Positions 14,531-23,162 are shown, counted from the stretch's first letter. The stretch is DNA of 39,062 nucleotides from Thermoguttaceae bacterium (GCA_017408405.1 JAFQUP010000208.1:1-39062), one strand, 5' to 3'. Translations and numbers: made by a program. The notes: generated by a model not told the origin, from the letters alone.

Positions 14531-14548
14531 GTGTCCAAAAATGGACAC
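14531..14548. promoter_or_regulatory. recurrent palindrome, copy 2, abutting a ribosome site
   Basis: GTGTCCA and TGGACAC around AAAA, ending at the base before the GGAGG that serves the ATG at 14561. A protein bound to DNA, or a hairpin in the RNA, would directly affect expression of the ParB/Lar gene. Confidence 0.7.
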
Positions 14549-14560
14549 GGAGGCAAAACA

Positions 14561-15889
14561 ATGACACAATCTTTTAAATGGAAACTTTCTGACATTTCCA
14601 CACATCCGGACCTTCAGATCCGGGTCAAGACCGATCCGGAGACGGTCGACAGATACGCCCAGCTTTACACGGACGGGCAATACTTACCCCCGGTACACAT
14701 TGTCGAAGCGACGGACGGGAACTTCTATCTCATCGACGGGCACCATCGATACGCCGCCGCACAAAAGGCGGGTCTCGAAGAGATCAACGCCGTACTCGAC
14801 GACGAAAACGTTACGTTCGAAGGAATGCTTTTCGCAGCGATTCAGGCGAACGCAAAAAATGGGCTCGCCCTCACGTCCAAAGACCGCCAAAGAGCGGCAG
14901 AGCTTCTTATCCTTAACAGCCGCAAATACTCACTACGCCAGATCGCGCAGGAAGTTGGGATTTCCAAAAGCTCCGTCGAAAACTACATCAAAAAACTTAT
15001 TGAGAAAAAATTGATTGTTAAATGCGAATTTTGCGCAGAATACACACCGTACCAGGACCACGAAGTGCGGGAATGGCACCCCTTCCGCGGAAAATTTGTT
15101 TGCCCAAACTGCTATCCGAACCGATTTTTATTGGACCTTCAAAGGTCAGTAGCTTTTCACGCGCGGAATCTCCACAAATGCGTGAAATGCGGAAACGCGC
15201 CCGACGTCGCGATCCTTGAAAATCTGGAAGTTTATGTAGAGTGTCCGCAATGCGGAACGAAGACAGATCCGCGAAAAACGGCATACGGCGCGGTCGAAAT
15301 CTGGAATTCGATCAATCCCCAGGAGCAGGACGAACCGCCGATCGTCATTTACCCGGAAGGGCACGAACCGCAGGAAGTCGCAGCAGAGCCGGAAGTCGCA
15401 GCAGAGCTGGAAGTCGCAGCAGAGCTGGAAGTCAAAGCAGAGCCGGAAGTCGCAGCAGAGCCGGAAGTCAAAGCAGAACCGGAAGTCAAAGCAGAGCCGG
15501 AAGTCAAAGCAGAACCGGAAGTCAAAGCAGAACCGGAAGTTTTAATCTGCCCTTTTTGCGGATCAGAAGCGGAATTTTTTGAGAAAACCTATGGCGTAGA
15601 GAGTGAATGGAGCGTTACGTGTACAAACGCGGAATGTTCCTGCTTTCCAGAAACCGACAGCTACGATACGATGGAAGAAGCCGCGGAAATATGGAATACC
15701 AGGCACATTTCCAGCCGCCATACAACGGAGATCATCCAAAAGGCACTCGCGGCAGGAGTCAGCCTTTTCGACGGCAATATCCGCCTTCAGCTCAAGACGG
15801 AGAGCGGAGAGACTTTCCTCGAAGTCGAAGAAATGAAGGCGACCGGGATCTCATCGATCCACACTTACCCGTCCCCAATCCATCAATAA
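14561..15889 (+). CDS. ParB-like nuclease domain fused to HTH, acidic repeats and Lar-type zinc domains
   Basis: 442 residues. Residues about 5-95 are a ParB/Srx-type domain with the DGHHRYAAAQKAG motif (His61, His62, Arg63). An HTH follows (about 125-150, YSLRQIAQEVGISKSSVENY), then cysteine pairs CEFC/CPNC, a Lar-like zinc module (CVKCG, CPQCG, AVEIWNS), nine six-residue EVKAEP/EVAAEP repeats, and a second complete Lar-like module (CPFCGSEAEF, CTNAEC, EEAAEIWNTR). ParB-type domains load on or cut DNA; Lar proteins of phages relieve host type I restriction. A single protein carrying both suggests phage genome protection or partition. GGAGG precedes the ATG. The fusion is visible; the combined role is inference. 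Confidence 0.75.
   Translation: MTQSFKWKLSDISTHPDLQIRVKTDPETVDRYAQLYTDGQYLPPVHIVEATDGNFYLIDGHHRYAAAQKAGLEEINAVLDDENVTFEGMLFAAIQANAKNGLALTSKDRQRAAELLILNSRKYSLRQIAQEVGISKSSVENYIKKLIEKKLIVKCEFCAEYTPYQDHEVREWHPFRGKFVCPNCYPNRFLLDLQRSVAFHARNLHKCVKCGNAPDVAILENLEVYVECPQCGTKTDPRKTAYGAVEIWNSINPQEQDEPPIVIYPEGHEPQEVAAEPEVAAELEVAAELEVKAEPEVAAEPEVKAEPEVKAEPEVKAEPEVKAEPEVLICPFCGSEAEFFEKTYGVESEWSVTCTNAECSCFPETDSYDTMEEAAEIWNTRHISSRHTTEIIQKALAAGVSLFDGNIRLQLKTESGETFLEVEEMKATGISSIHTYPSPIHQ
15374..15535 (+). repeat. nine 18-bp tandem repeats coding EVxAEP
   Basis: GAAGTCAAAGCAGAGCCG-like units repeat nine times in frame, with AAA/GCA and GAG/GAA and CCG/CTG variants. They form a flexible acidic linker between the two Lar-like modules and are prone to length change by slippage. 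Confidence 0.85.
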
Positions 15890-15919
15890 CTTAATCCCAA
15901 ACCCAAAGGAAACAAAAAA

Positions 15920-16402
15920 ATGACACAAAAAATCGATTCCCACGCCGTCACGTTCACGATCCGGCACGAATGCGAACAGCTCGCCGAAACTCTCCTCGCA
16001 AAGCACAGGAACTACGGCGGAAGTGCTTTTCAGTCTCCGTACCTTCAGCCGCTTCTCGATCCGGAAACGGCAATGAAAGTCCGACTTTCAGACAAGATCG
16101 CACGGCTTCAGAACCTCGAAACCGGAGACCAGGACGCGGTCGGAGAAAGTCGGCTCGATACGCTTCTCGACATCGCGGGCTACGCGATCCTCATCCGAAC
16201 GTATAATCTTCTCAAAGACACACCGAAACCGGAAGACGAACCGGTACCGGAAGACACACCGGAAAAAGTTGAGATCCCGGTCGGAGTCACCGTCATTCAG
16301 GAAGACCCCGCCGACGAAAGGATCCTTCCCAGTACGGAGACTTCCGAAGAAAGCACACCGGCGAAAAATGAAAAGACCAGGCGTTTTCGGATCGGAAAAT
16401 AA
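15920..16402 (+). CDS. DUF1599/Nmad1-like protein
   Basis: 160 residues. Residues 10-100 match the family often called nucleotide-modification-associated domain 1: an AKHRNYGGSAFQSPYL segment, LSDKIARLQNLETGDQDAVG, and a closing DTLLDIAGYAILIR. The tail of about 55 residues is acidic and proline-rich. The family occurs in many phages near replication or base-modification genes, with no reaction established that I can state with certainty. AAAGGAAACAAAAAA precedes the ATG. It lies between the ParB/Lar gene and the primase in what looks like one early operon. Confidence 0.65.
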   Translation: MTQKIDSHAVTFTIRHECEQLAETLLAKHRNYGGSAFQSPYLQPLLDPETAMKVRLSDKIARLQNLETGDQDAVGESRLDTLLDIAGYAILIRTYNLLKDTPKPEDEPVPEDTPEKVEIPVGVTVIQEDPADERILPSTETSEESTPAKNEKTRRFRIGK

Positions 16403-16425
16403 CTGATGCAAGAGGGGGGAACGAA

Positions 16426-17550
16426 ATGAAACCGTACATTACCGTCCAGGAGATCCGCGCCGCAGTTCGCGATCCGCTTGAAATTTTGGAGCACGTCGCA
16501 CAGATCCCGTACGACTCACTCGACGGGCTTCATCACTCGTGTCCGAAATGCGGAGGGAAAGACCGTTTCCGTCTTCTCGGAGCGGATACCGGAACGGTTT
16601 TGTGCAATCAATGCTTTCGGGAAAAATGCGGAGATTTTATAACTGCGGTAATGCACTTTCGAGAAGTTCCGTTTCGAGAAGCAATTACACTCATCGCGGA
16701 ATATCTCAACCTTATTCCGCCGAAAACCGGCAAATCGACCCCCTCGCAGGACCGATCGGGAGATCCGGGAAAGCATACAGCCTCCCCGGATCCCGGTCGG
16801 ATCCAGACAGCGAAAGAGGCCCAGCAAACCGCGATCGTCAAAAATAAATTCCAGTTCATTCGGACTTTTACGCCGTTTTTCGATCCCGACGGAAAGCAGG
16901 GAATGCGTTTATCGTGTTTCGCGAAGGGAAGAAAGCCGTGGGGTTTCGACTTCCTTTTTAACGGAGTCACGTATCAGCCGATCGAACCGCCGACGAAGGG
17001 GAACGTCAAAAAGCACACACTTTACGAATACGTAGACGGGAACGGTGAACCGCATCATCTGGTATACCGAATGGACCTCAAAAATGGCCGAAAAATTCCT
17101 ATGCTTTTCCACTGGAACGGACAGGCATACGAAAGCGGAAAAGGAGAGGTGGAGCCGGTACCATACAATGCGCCCGACGTAAAAGAAGCCGAAAAAGTAT
17201 ACATCGTAGAAGGAGAAAAATGCGCGGCAGCTCTTCAATGGGACCTCGCACGGAACGCGGAACCGGAAGAGTTTCTTCCAGCGGTCACGTGCTTTCTCGA
17301 CGGCGCGAAGGCCTTCAAAGATGAATACATTTCCTGGTTTCGCGGAAAGGAAATTTTGATTTTTCCTGACAATGACGATCCAGGGCTCCAGTTCGCACGC
17401 GAACTTTCGGAGAAACTTTTTCCGGTCGCAAAGTCGGTAAAAGTCTTCAAATGGCCGGAAGGAACACCGGAAAAATGGGACATCGCCGACGAAATACTTA
17501 AGAAAATCGGCAAAAAAGGTCAAAATTCCTCCCAAAATGGGAACGTGTAA
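16426..17550 (+). CDS. phage primase with zinc finger and TOPRIM domain
   Basis: 374 residues. An N-terminal zinc-binding domain (Cys39, Cys42, Cys60, Cys63, Cys68; HSCPKCGGKDRFR and CNQCFREKCGDF) is of the DnaG/P4-type. A linker (100-135) follows, then a central domain and TOPRIM with VYIVEGEKCAAAL (Glu262) and LIFPDNDDPG (Asp315, Asp317). It should synthesise RNA primers for phage replication. The C-terminal two thirds are homologous to the satellite primase at 8177. Its stop codon lies inside the first TGTAACGG iteron, so gene and origin are physically joined. AGAGGGGGGAACGAA precedes the ATG. Confidence 0.85.
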   Translation: MKPYITVQEIRAAVRDPLEILEHVAQIPYDSLDGLHHSCPKCGGKDRFRLLGADTGTVLCNQCFREKCGDFITAVMHFREVPFREAITLIAEYLNLIPPKTGKSTPSQDRSGDPGKHTASPDPGRIQTAKEAQQTAIVKNKFQFIRTFTPFFDPDGKQGMRLSCFAKGRKPWGFDFLFNGVTYQPIEPPTKGNVKKHTLYEYVDGNGEPHHLVYRMDLKNGRKIPMLFHWNGQAYESGKGEVEPVPYNAPDVKEAEKVYIVEGEKCAAALQWDLARNAEPEEFLPAVTCFLDGAKAFKDEYISWFRGKEILIFPDNDDPGLQFARELSEKLFPVAKSVKVFKWPEGTPEKWDIADEILKKIGKKGQNSSQNGNV

Positions 17551-17830
17551 CGGACTTGTAACGGTTTGTAACGGACTTGTAACGGTATAGGCAAGCCTAA
17601 AATGAAAATCACAGCAAGAAAAGAGCGGGCACCGTAGAAACACACGAAACCCCGCAAAATACGACACTTTAGAAAATTTCCCGTTTATTCAAAACGGGTT
17701 TTCGGGGGAAATATCGCCAAATTTTCGCCGATTTCCAAAAGTGTAACGGACTGTAACGGTTTTTTTCCACTTTTTTTAATATTAATTATTCAGAGTATAT
17801 ATTAATATTAGATATTATATACAATATTAG
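17546..17830 (+). other. candidate prophage replication origin: six TGTAACGG iterons plus AT-rich tract
   Basis: TGTAACGG occurs at 17546, 17557, 17567, 17578, 17742 and 17752, spaced 10-11 bases within each cluster, that is, on one face of the helix. About 70 bases of nearly pure A/T (17761-17830) follow, suitable for unwinding. A hairpin (CCCGTTT/AAACGGG, about 17681-17699) lies between the clusters. The region sits between primase and helicase genes and has no open frame. Confidence 0.75.
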
Positions 17831-17874
17831 CAAATAGCGTGTCACTCAAAACACGCGAAGTTCAGGTAAAAGCG

Positions 17875-19458
17875 ATGAAAAAGTATGATGAACTCGGACA
17901 ATGGCACACGATGGAGGGAGACACTCCAGAACAGGCCGTCCAAAAACTCGCGGAAAATGGCGTAATTTCGCCGAAACCGACAAAACGAAGAAAACCCCGC
18001 AAACGTCCAGAACAGCCCGCAGAAATTCAAACAAATCAAACAAACGCCATTCCAGATACATTTCCCGGAGCAGAGAATTTTTCAAATGCGGCTTTCGACG
18101 CAAAACGCTTCCTCGAAAGTTTCGGAACATTAACTTTCATATACTACCGTCAGAGCTGGTATCGCTTCACCGTGCGGGGGTGGAAGGAAATTTTGGAAGA
18201 GGAACTGGATCACGAAATCATTCGATACATAGTCCAGAACCGATTCAAGTTGGAGACCGCGGAAGTCTCCAAAATTCGTCTTGCGCTCACTTTTTTTTGT
18301 CAGATCGATACGCTCGACGAACCTTTTGAGAACACCTATTTTCTACGCTTCAATGACGGAAGAATGGAGACGGAACACGCGCCGGGGTGGGTCCGATGCG
18401 AAAACTGCGTATTCCACATCCAAAGCATAGCGCGAAAGCTCGCACGCGGGGAAAGCATTACACCGGAAGACGTTCGCGAACCGGGGCCGGAGCTTTTCAC
18501 GCAGGGGAAGATCCCATGCAGGCTTCAGCCGGACGCAAAGTGCCCCAATTGGGACCGCTTTCTCGAAATGGCTTGCCCGGAAGACGCGAAGACGCTCCAG
18601 CAGGCGTTTGGATTAAGTTTAACGTACGATCGGAGCTTTAACGTCTTTTTCGTTATCCACGGCCCGGCAGGAAGCGGAAAATCGACGGCGTTAAATGTGC
18701 TTCAGCGACTAAACGCCGGGAGCGTATCGCAAGTGTCGTTGGGACATTTCGGCGAACGATTTCTCATTTACCCAATGACGATCAATCGAGTCAATATCGT
18801 CCAGGACATGGACTCGATTTTTGAGACCGACGGAAGCGTTTCGCTGCGAGAGGCCGTCCTAAAAAGTATCACGGCCGGGGAAAGTATCGAAGTCGAACGG
18901 AAGCACAAAGAGACGCAGAGAGACTATCTGCGAGCACTTTGCGTTTTCGGAACGAACCGCCTACCGCGTTTCGCGGATAAATCGAACGCGATCCAGCACC
19001 GAATGAAAGTCATTGAGTTCCCAAACGTCTTCCGCGGAACAGAGGGACAAGTACTGAATTTACACGAAATCTTGATTCAGGAGCTGGAAGGAATTTTCAT
19101 TTGGGCACTGAAAGGATACGGCGAACTGCTTGAATCGGGGTCAGCGACCGTTTGGGAATCGGAACGGTCAGCCGACGCGAAAGTGGAAGCATTCAAGGAG
19201 ACCCGGCCGGAAATACTTTTCTGCGAAGAAATGCTCGTGCGGGACGACTTTTCGGGGTACGTTTCCACGCTGGAAATTTACAAAGCGTATGAAAAGTACT
19301 GCTATGAAAGAGGGTTCAGGGCCGCGGGAATGGGAAGAGTCTTGCCGCTCATCACGGACCATATGGGAATCGAACGATCGAAACTCGTGCGGATGGGCGG
19401 AAAACCATTCCGGGCCGTCAAGGGAATCCGGCCGCTAACGGACATCGACGAATTTTAG
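17875..19458 (+). CDS. D5/P4-type superfamily 3 replicative helicase
   Basis: 527 residues from the ATG at 17875; a GTG at 17839 has no ribosome site. A basic N-terminal stretch (KRRKPRKRPEQPAE) and an unassigned domain precede the helicase core with P-loop GPAGSGKST at about residue 263, NIVQDMDSI and ALCVFGTNRLPRFAD. The C-terminal part (EIYKAYEKYCYERGF) is winged-helix-like. With the primase upstream it should form the prophage replisome core acting at the iterons in between. Strong relative of the helicase at 9300 in the neighbouring element; the two differ in N-terminal regions. Confidence 0.85.
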   Translation: MKKYDELGQWHTMEGDTPEQAVQKLAENGVISPKPTKRRKPRKRPEQPAEIQTNQTNAIPDTFPGAENFSNAAFDAKRFLESFGTLTFIYYRQSWYRFTVRGWKEILEEELDHEIIRYIVQNRFKLETAEVSKIRLALTFFCQIDTLDEPFENTYFLRFNDGRMETEHAPGWVRCENCVFHIQSIARKLARGESITPEDVREPGPELFTQGKIPCRLQPDAKCPNWDRFLEMACPEDAKTLQQAFGLSLTYDRSFNVFFVIHGPAGSGKSTALNVLQRLNAGSVSQVSLGHFGERFLIYPMTINRVNIVQDMDSIFETDGSVSLREAVLKSITAGESIEVERKHKETQRDYLRALCVFGTNRLPRFADKSNAIQHRMKVIEFPNVFRGTEGQVLNLHEILIQELEGIFIWALKGYGELLESGSATVWESERSADAKVEAFKETRPEILFCEEMLVRDDFSGYVSTLEIYKAYEKYCYERGFRAAGMGRVLPLITDHMGIERSKLVRMGGKPFRAVKGIRPLTDIDEF

Positions 19459-19578
19459 AGCGGGCGGGGGTCCTTTCCACCCCCAAACCGCTAACGACGT
19501 AGCGACGAAAGACTCCTTTAGGGGGGGAGAGTTTGTTTCTTTCGGGAGCGGGGGAGAGGAAAATTTTTGGGAGTAAAA
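19459..19578. other. G/C-rich gap before the large terminase
   Basis: GGGGGT and ACCCCC with outer GCGG/CCGC arms make a hairpin (about 19460-19492), followed by G-runs. No T-run. Position next to the terminase would suit a packaging-site or a weak terminator; neither is shown. Confidence 0.35.
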
Positions 19579-21804
19579 ATGGTCAGACAAAAGGAATATC
19601 GAAGCGATTTTATAGACTACGCGGCAACGCTTTTCGGAGCCGATTTTGACGCGGAACTAGATCGGGAACGGGAAGCCGTTCACGATGAAAAGTACGATCG
19701 GCACCGCCGAAACGCTGCGGAACGCAGGCGTCAGGAGTCCGAAGACGGCCGCGAAATCGGTCCGCTTCCGGAATGCGCCGATCCGGACACTGTCGCGGCT
19801 TGCCGTCTCGACCTGCTCAAGTTCATCCTCACTTTCGGCAATGCCGACAAACACGATCCAGAATTTCCTGATCCATTTTCCGACGCGCAGCTTTACGCGA
19901 TCCGGACAGTCCAGGAGACCCTCCTTCACGGCGGGACGCGCCCCTTGTGTCTCCCCCGCGGTTTCGGGAAGACGACCATTTGCGAGTGGGGGATTCTATG
20001 GGCGATCGCGTACGGACACCAGCATTTCGTGCTCATCATCGCCGCGAAAAGCCGGCTCGCGGAGCAGATCCAGTCGAACATTATGCGGATCGTGATGCAG
20101 AATGAATACTTCCAGGACTGCTTTCCCGCGCTATGCTACCCGATCCTCGCGTTGGAAAACTCTCCCGGCCGCGCACCGGGTCAGCGTCTCGACGGCCGGC
20201 CGACGGACATCAAAATTAACTCGCAGATCACGCGCTTTCCGACAGTTCCCGGCGCACCGTCTTCCGGGGCACTGATAACGACGTCCGGTCTCGAAGGAAG
20301 TATCCGCGGAATGAAGATCGGGAAGGAACGTCCGACCGCCGTCCTTGCGGACGATCCGCAGACCGACCGAAGCGCGAACTCCAGGACGCAGACGGATAAA
20401 CGCTGGAACTTGCTTTCCGGCGCGATCCGCGGTCTTTCCGGCCCCCATACAAACTTGGCAATGATTGCTACGATTACGGTTCAGAAGCCGGACGACCTTT
20501 CGGAAAAGATCCTCGAAGCATGGGGCGGTCAGCGGTTTTCGATGCTGCGTTCCTTCCCCCAAAATATGGAACTTTGGGCAGAATATCATAAGTTGCTGGA
20601 GATCGGGATCAAGCGTCACATTACGACCGAAGACCAGATCCGCGCGGCGAATGATTTCTACAAAAAGCACTGGGACGCGATGAACGAAGGCGCAGAGGCG
20701 GAATGGCCGACGCGCTTCACATCGACGGAACTTTCCGCGATCCAGCACGCCATGAATCACTATTTCGCGAACCGGGAGACCTTTTTCGCGGAATACCAGA
20801 ACACCCCGCAGCTGCTTTCCGTCGACAATGCAAACCTGAAGGAAGAGGAACTTTTGCGGAAGATCGTCCCGCTCCCCCGATACACAGTCCCCGCAGATTG
20901 CGACCGGATCACCTGCGGGATCGACATTCAGCAGGATTGTTTGTATTGGACCACCGTCGCGTGGGGGGACGGTTTTCGCGGTCACATCATGGACTACGGC
21001 CGTTTCCCTTCCGGACAAAAGACAATCCAGGACCTTTTCCCCAACGTCAGCGAAAAAGACGCCTTCTTTCTCGCCCTGCTCACGCTATGCCCTCTTCTTT
21101 ACGAAAAGGAGTATCCTTGCGAAAACGGAGGCACGAAGCGGATCACGAAGTGCCTCATCGACGCGAACCGCGGACTTTTCACACCGCAGGTACGCCGCGC
21201 GTGCTTCCAGATGCAGATCCAGGAACAGTCAAAATTTTCTGGAAGTACCCCGCCTCCCGACGCTTCCGAATCCGCGAAAATCCAATGGCTCTGCGGTCTG
21301 GTCGCGACCGGCGAATACGATACCCTTCCGGAGACAGTTTTTGAACCGGTTTTCGGCTGGGGAAAAGGAGCGGTCCAGAACTTTTTCGGGTCGAACCTCA
21401 AGCCGGGAGAGGAACGCGGCGAAGGCTGGCAGCGTCCCCCGCTTCAGCCGTCCAATTTGGTACGGCAGACGCGCTACGATACAAACCTTTGGAAGTCGAA
21501 CGTCCGCACATACTTCCGTTCGCCGGTCAGCGGAACGTCCTCCCTCACGCTTTTTGAAGGCGATGAAGTGACTCACTACGACTACATCCAGCAAGTCCTC
21601 GCGGAAAAGTCAGAGTCGCTCACCGGGCCAAAAGGGACAATCGATTTTTGGACGCTCATTCCCGGCCGGGATAACCATCTCTGGGACTGTACGATCATGG
21701 CGGCCGTCGCGAACGCAGTCCTCGGCGGGACCATGGCAAGCGGTACGCCGATTGAAAGATCCTCACAGATCATTTTTACGGCAGACTGGGACGATTGGGA
21801 TTAA
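19579..21804 (+). CDS. terL: phage terminase large subunit
   Basis: 741 residues. The ATPase domain has a Walker A-like LPRGFGKTT (125-133) and Walker B AVLADDPQ (254-261), with ITTSGLEGSIRG between them. The C-terminal nuclease domain begins near CGIDIQQD (Asp449 as first metal ligand) and contains WGDGFRGHIMDYG. TerL pumps DNA into the prohead through the portal and cuts it. GGGAG precedes the ATG at 19579; a TTG at 19567 is a weaker start. At 741 residues it is longer than many TerL proteins, partly from an acidic, arginine-rich N-terminal stretch of about 60 residues. No obvious TerS gene precedes it. Confidence 0.85.
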   Translation: MVRQKEYRSDFIDYAATLFGADFDAELDREREAVHDEKYDRHRRNAAERRRQESEDGREIGPLPECADPDTVAACRLDLLKFILTFGNADKHDPEFPDPFSDAQLYAIRTVQETLLHGGTRPLCLPRGFGKTTICEWGILWAIAYGHQHFVLIIAAKSRLAEQIQSNIMRIVMQNEYFQDCFPALCYPILALENSPGRAPGQRLDGRPTDIKINSQITRFPTVPGAPSSGALITTSGLEGSIRGMKIGKERPTAVLADDPQTDRSANSRTQTDKRWNLLSGAIRGLSGPHTNLAMIATITVQKPDDLSEKILEAWGGQRFSMLRSFPQNMELWAEYHKLLEIGIKRHITTEDQIRAANDFYKKHWDAMNEGAEAEWPTRFTSTELSAIQHAMNHYFANRETFFAEYQNTPQLLSVDNANLKEEELLRKIVPLPRYTVPADCDRITCGIDIQQDCLYWTTVAWGDGFRGHIMDYGRFPSGQKTIQDLFPNVSEKDAFFLALLTLCPLLYEKEYPCENGGTKRITKCLIDANRGLFTPQVRRACFQMQIQEQSKFSGSTPPPDASESAKIQWLCGLVATGEYDTLPETVFEPVFGWGKGAVQNFFGSNLKPGEERGEGWQRPPLQPSNLVRQTRYDTNLWKSNVRTYFRSPVSGTSSLTLFEGDEVTHYDYIQQVLAEKSESLTGPKGTIDFWTLIPGRDNHLWDCTIMAAVANAVLGGTMASGTPIERSSQIIFTADWDDWD

Positions 21805-21810
21805 TGGAAA

Positions 21811-22005
21811 ATGAAAAATGGAATTTATATTTGTGACCAATGCGGATCCCATATGAAAGTCCCCTACACATGGTTTAAGGGACCGATCCGGAAAAGACTC
21901 GTCGTCTGTCCGAAATGCGGGTCCAGCTTCACCACCTCGGAGACCCGCGATCGGCCGATCATCAGCACGGAAAATACCAAAAACGGCTTCCTCGAAAGAG
22001 GATAA
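21811..22005 (+). CDS. small zinc-ribbon protein
   Basis: 64 residues with two CxxC pairs (YICDQCGS and VVCPKCGSSF), a rubredoxin/zinc-ribbon arrangement. The loop between them is basic (GPIRKRLV). It begins seven bases after the terminase stop and is probably co-translated. Small zinc-ribbon proteins of this type may bind nucleic acid or assist the terminase; no specific family recognised. Confidence 0.6.
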   Translation: MKNGIYICDQCGSHMKVPYTWFKGPIRKRLVVCPKCGSSFTTSETRDRPIISTENTKNGFLERG

Positions 22006-22026
22006 CCAGGAACGAAAGGAGAAAAA

Positions 22027-22287
22027 ATGGACAAACTTACTTTTAAGGTCAAGACCGGCGCGTTCGTACTCGCGCACCGCGGAAAAAGCAAGCTCAGAAT
22101 GGACTTTAAGATCGGCGAAAAGTTCTATCAGTACATGGGAGACGCGAAGGGAGAAGAGTATATCATACTTCCGTTTCTTACAGACAACAAAGAAATGGAG
22201 ATCGAAGATATACCGGAAAATATGGAGATCGTGTATATGCGGATATACTACAATGGTTTTTCACTCAAAGAAGAGGAAGAGGAATAA
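22027..22287 (+). CDS. hypothetical small protein, paralogue of the gene at 22863
   Basis: 86 residues, starting MDKLTFKVKTGAFVLAHRGK, with alternating beta-prone sequence and an acidic tail of glutamates. AAAGGAG precedes the ATG. The start and the YMRIYYN ending of the core align with the protein at 22863 (LFTLRTSAFTV, YVCLQYKD), pointing to an old duplication. No known family. Confidence 0.55.
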   Translation: MDKLTFKVKTGAFVLAHRGKSKLRMDFKIGEKFYQYMGDAKGEEYIILPFLTDNKEMEIEDIPENMEIVYMRIYYNGFSLKEEEEE

Positions 22288-22288
22288 T

Positions 22289-22861
22289 ATGCACCTCAAG
22301 TTTATCGAAGATACGCTCCTCGATATGGACGCGATACGCGGCCCATATACAGTATCCGCGGAAGTGGATACACCAGACGGCCTGTATGAACTTTTTGTCA
22401 TACATAAAGTAAATCGCACTCGAACAATTATTCCGTTTTCGATCCACGATCCAAAGTCGAAGAAAAAGATAAAGTATGCGGACATGAAAAACTTCCCTAA
22501 AGATCCGGCCTTCCAAAAGTTCCGCATCAACTTTTGCGGTTTCAAACTTCAGGAAAACACACCGGAGGCACTCACGCAAGCATTTCGCGAAATGGAACTT
22601 TTCGAGCATTTGCGGGCCATAAAAAATATTTGGACACGCTCCCGGCTTTCAAACGAAGGTCCCTACCAACCTACGAAACCGAAACGAAAAGCGAAACCGG
22701 AACTGGAATCGGAACTGGAACCGGTCCCCCAAAAAGCCGTCAAAAAGACCGTAAAAAAAGCGGTCAAAAAGAGCGAAACGAAGACAAAAGTTAAACTGGA
22801 TCTGGAAGTCAAAGCGGCTTCCAGACCTTCCAAAATGAAAACTTCAAAAAAGGAGAAATAA
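22289..22861 (+). CDS. hypothetical protein with lysine-rich tail
   Basis: 190 residues. A folded N-terminal part of about 120 residues is followed by a very basic, repetitive tail (KPKRKAKPELESELEP, KKTVKKAVKKSETKTK) resembling histone H1-like or nucleic-acid-binding tails. GAAGAGGAATAAT gives the ribosome site for the ATG, one base after the previous stop. Unknown role in the packaging region; binding to DNA is suggested by charge only. Confidence 0.5.
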   Translation: MHLKFIEDTLLDMDAIRGPYTVSAEVDTPDGLYELFVIHKVNRTRTIIPFSIHDPKSKKKIKYADMKNFPKDPAFQKFRINFCGFKLQENTPEALTQAFREMELFEHLRAIKNIWTRSRLSNEGPYQPTKPKRKAKPELESELEPVPQKAVKKTVKKAVKKSETKTKVKLDLEVKAASRPSKMKTSKKEK

Positions 22862-22862
22862 C

Positions 22863-23162
22863 ATGGATGATCCACGTAGCCGCTCAATGCTTTTCACCCT
22901 CCGAACTTCCGCTTTTACAGTCACCGCGCCGACAGTCCAGATGCACGCCGTCATCCAGGATCAGGGTAAACTGTATATGTATGAAGGAGACCAACACGGA
23001 AATGGAAACCTGCGTAAACTTTCCGATCCGTCGGAGTCAAAAAGCCTTCACATATGCGATCTTTCCGCTTTTTTTGACGTGCTTTACGTCTGTCTCCAAT
23101 ATAAAGACCCAGACCTAGCCGAAATCAACACCGATACCGATATAAAGGAGGCCGAAATATGA
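22863..23162 (+). CDS. hypothetical small protein, paralogue of the gene at 22027
   Basis: 99 residues starting MDDPRSRSMLFTLRTSAFTV. The segment from residue 9 to about 80 follows the same pattern of strands as the 86-residue protein at 22027. AAAGGAGAAATAAC precedes the ATG. Its last bases overlap the next start (ATGA). No known domain. Confidence 0.5.
   Translation: MDDPRSRSMLFTLRTSAFTVTAPTVQMHAVIQDQGKLYMYEGDQHGNGNLRKLSDPSESKSLHICDLSAFFDVLYVCLQYKDPDLAEINTDTDIKEAEI

Noticed and set aside
16909..17667. 252-codon minus-strand frame opposite the prophage primase
   Set aside because: Antisense shadow that crosses the iterons; composition is rich in Phe/Arg/Cys as typical for shadows here.
20131..21018. 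295-codon minus-strand frame opposite terL
   Set aside because: Antisense to conserved terminase motifs, no ribosome site, no recognisable domain.
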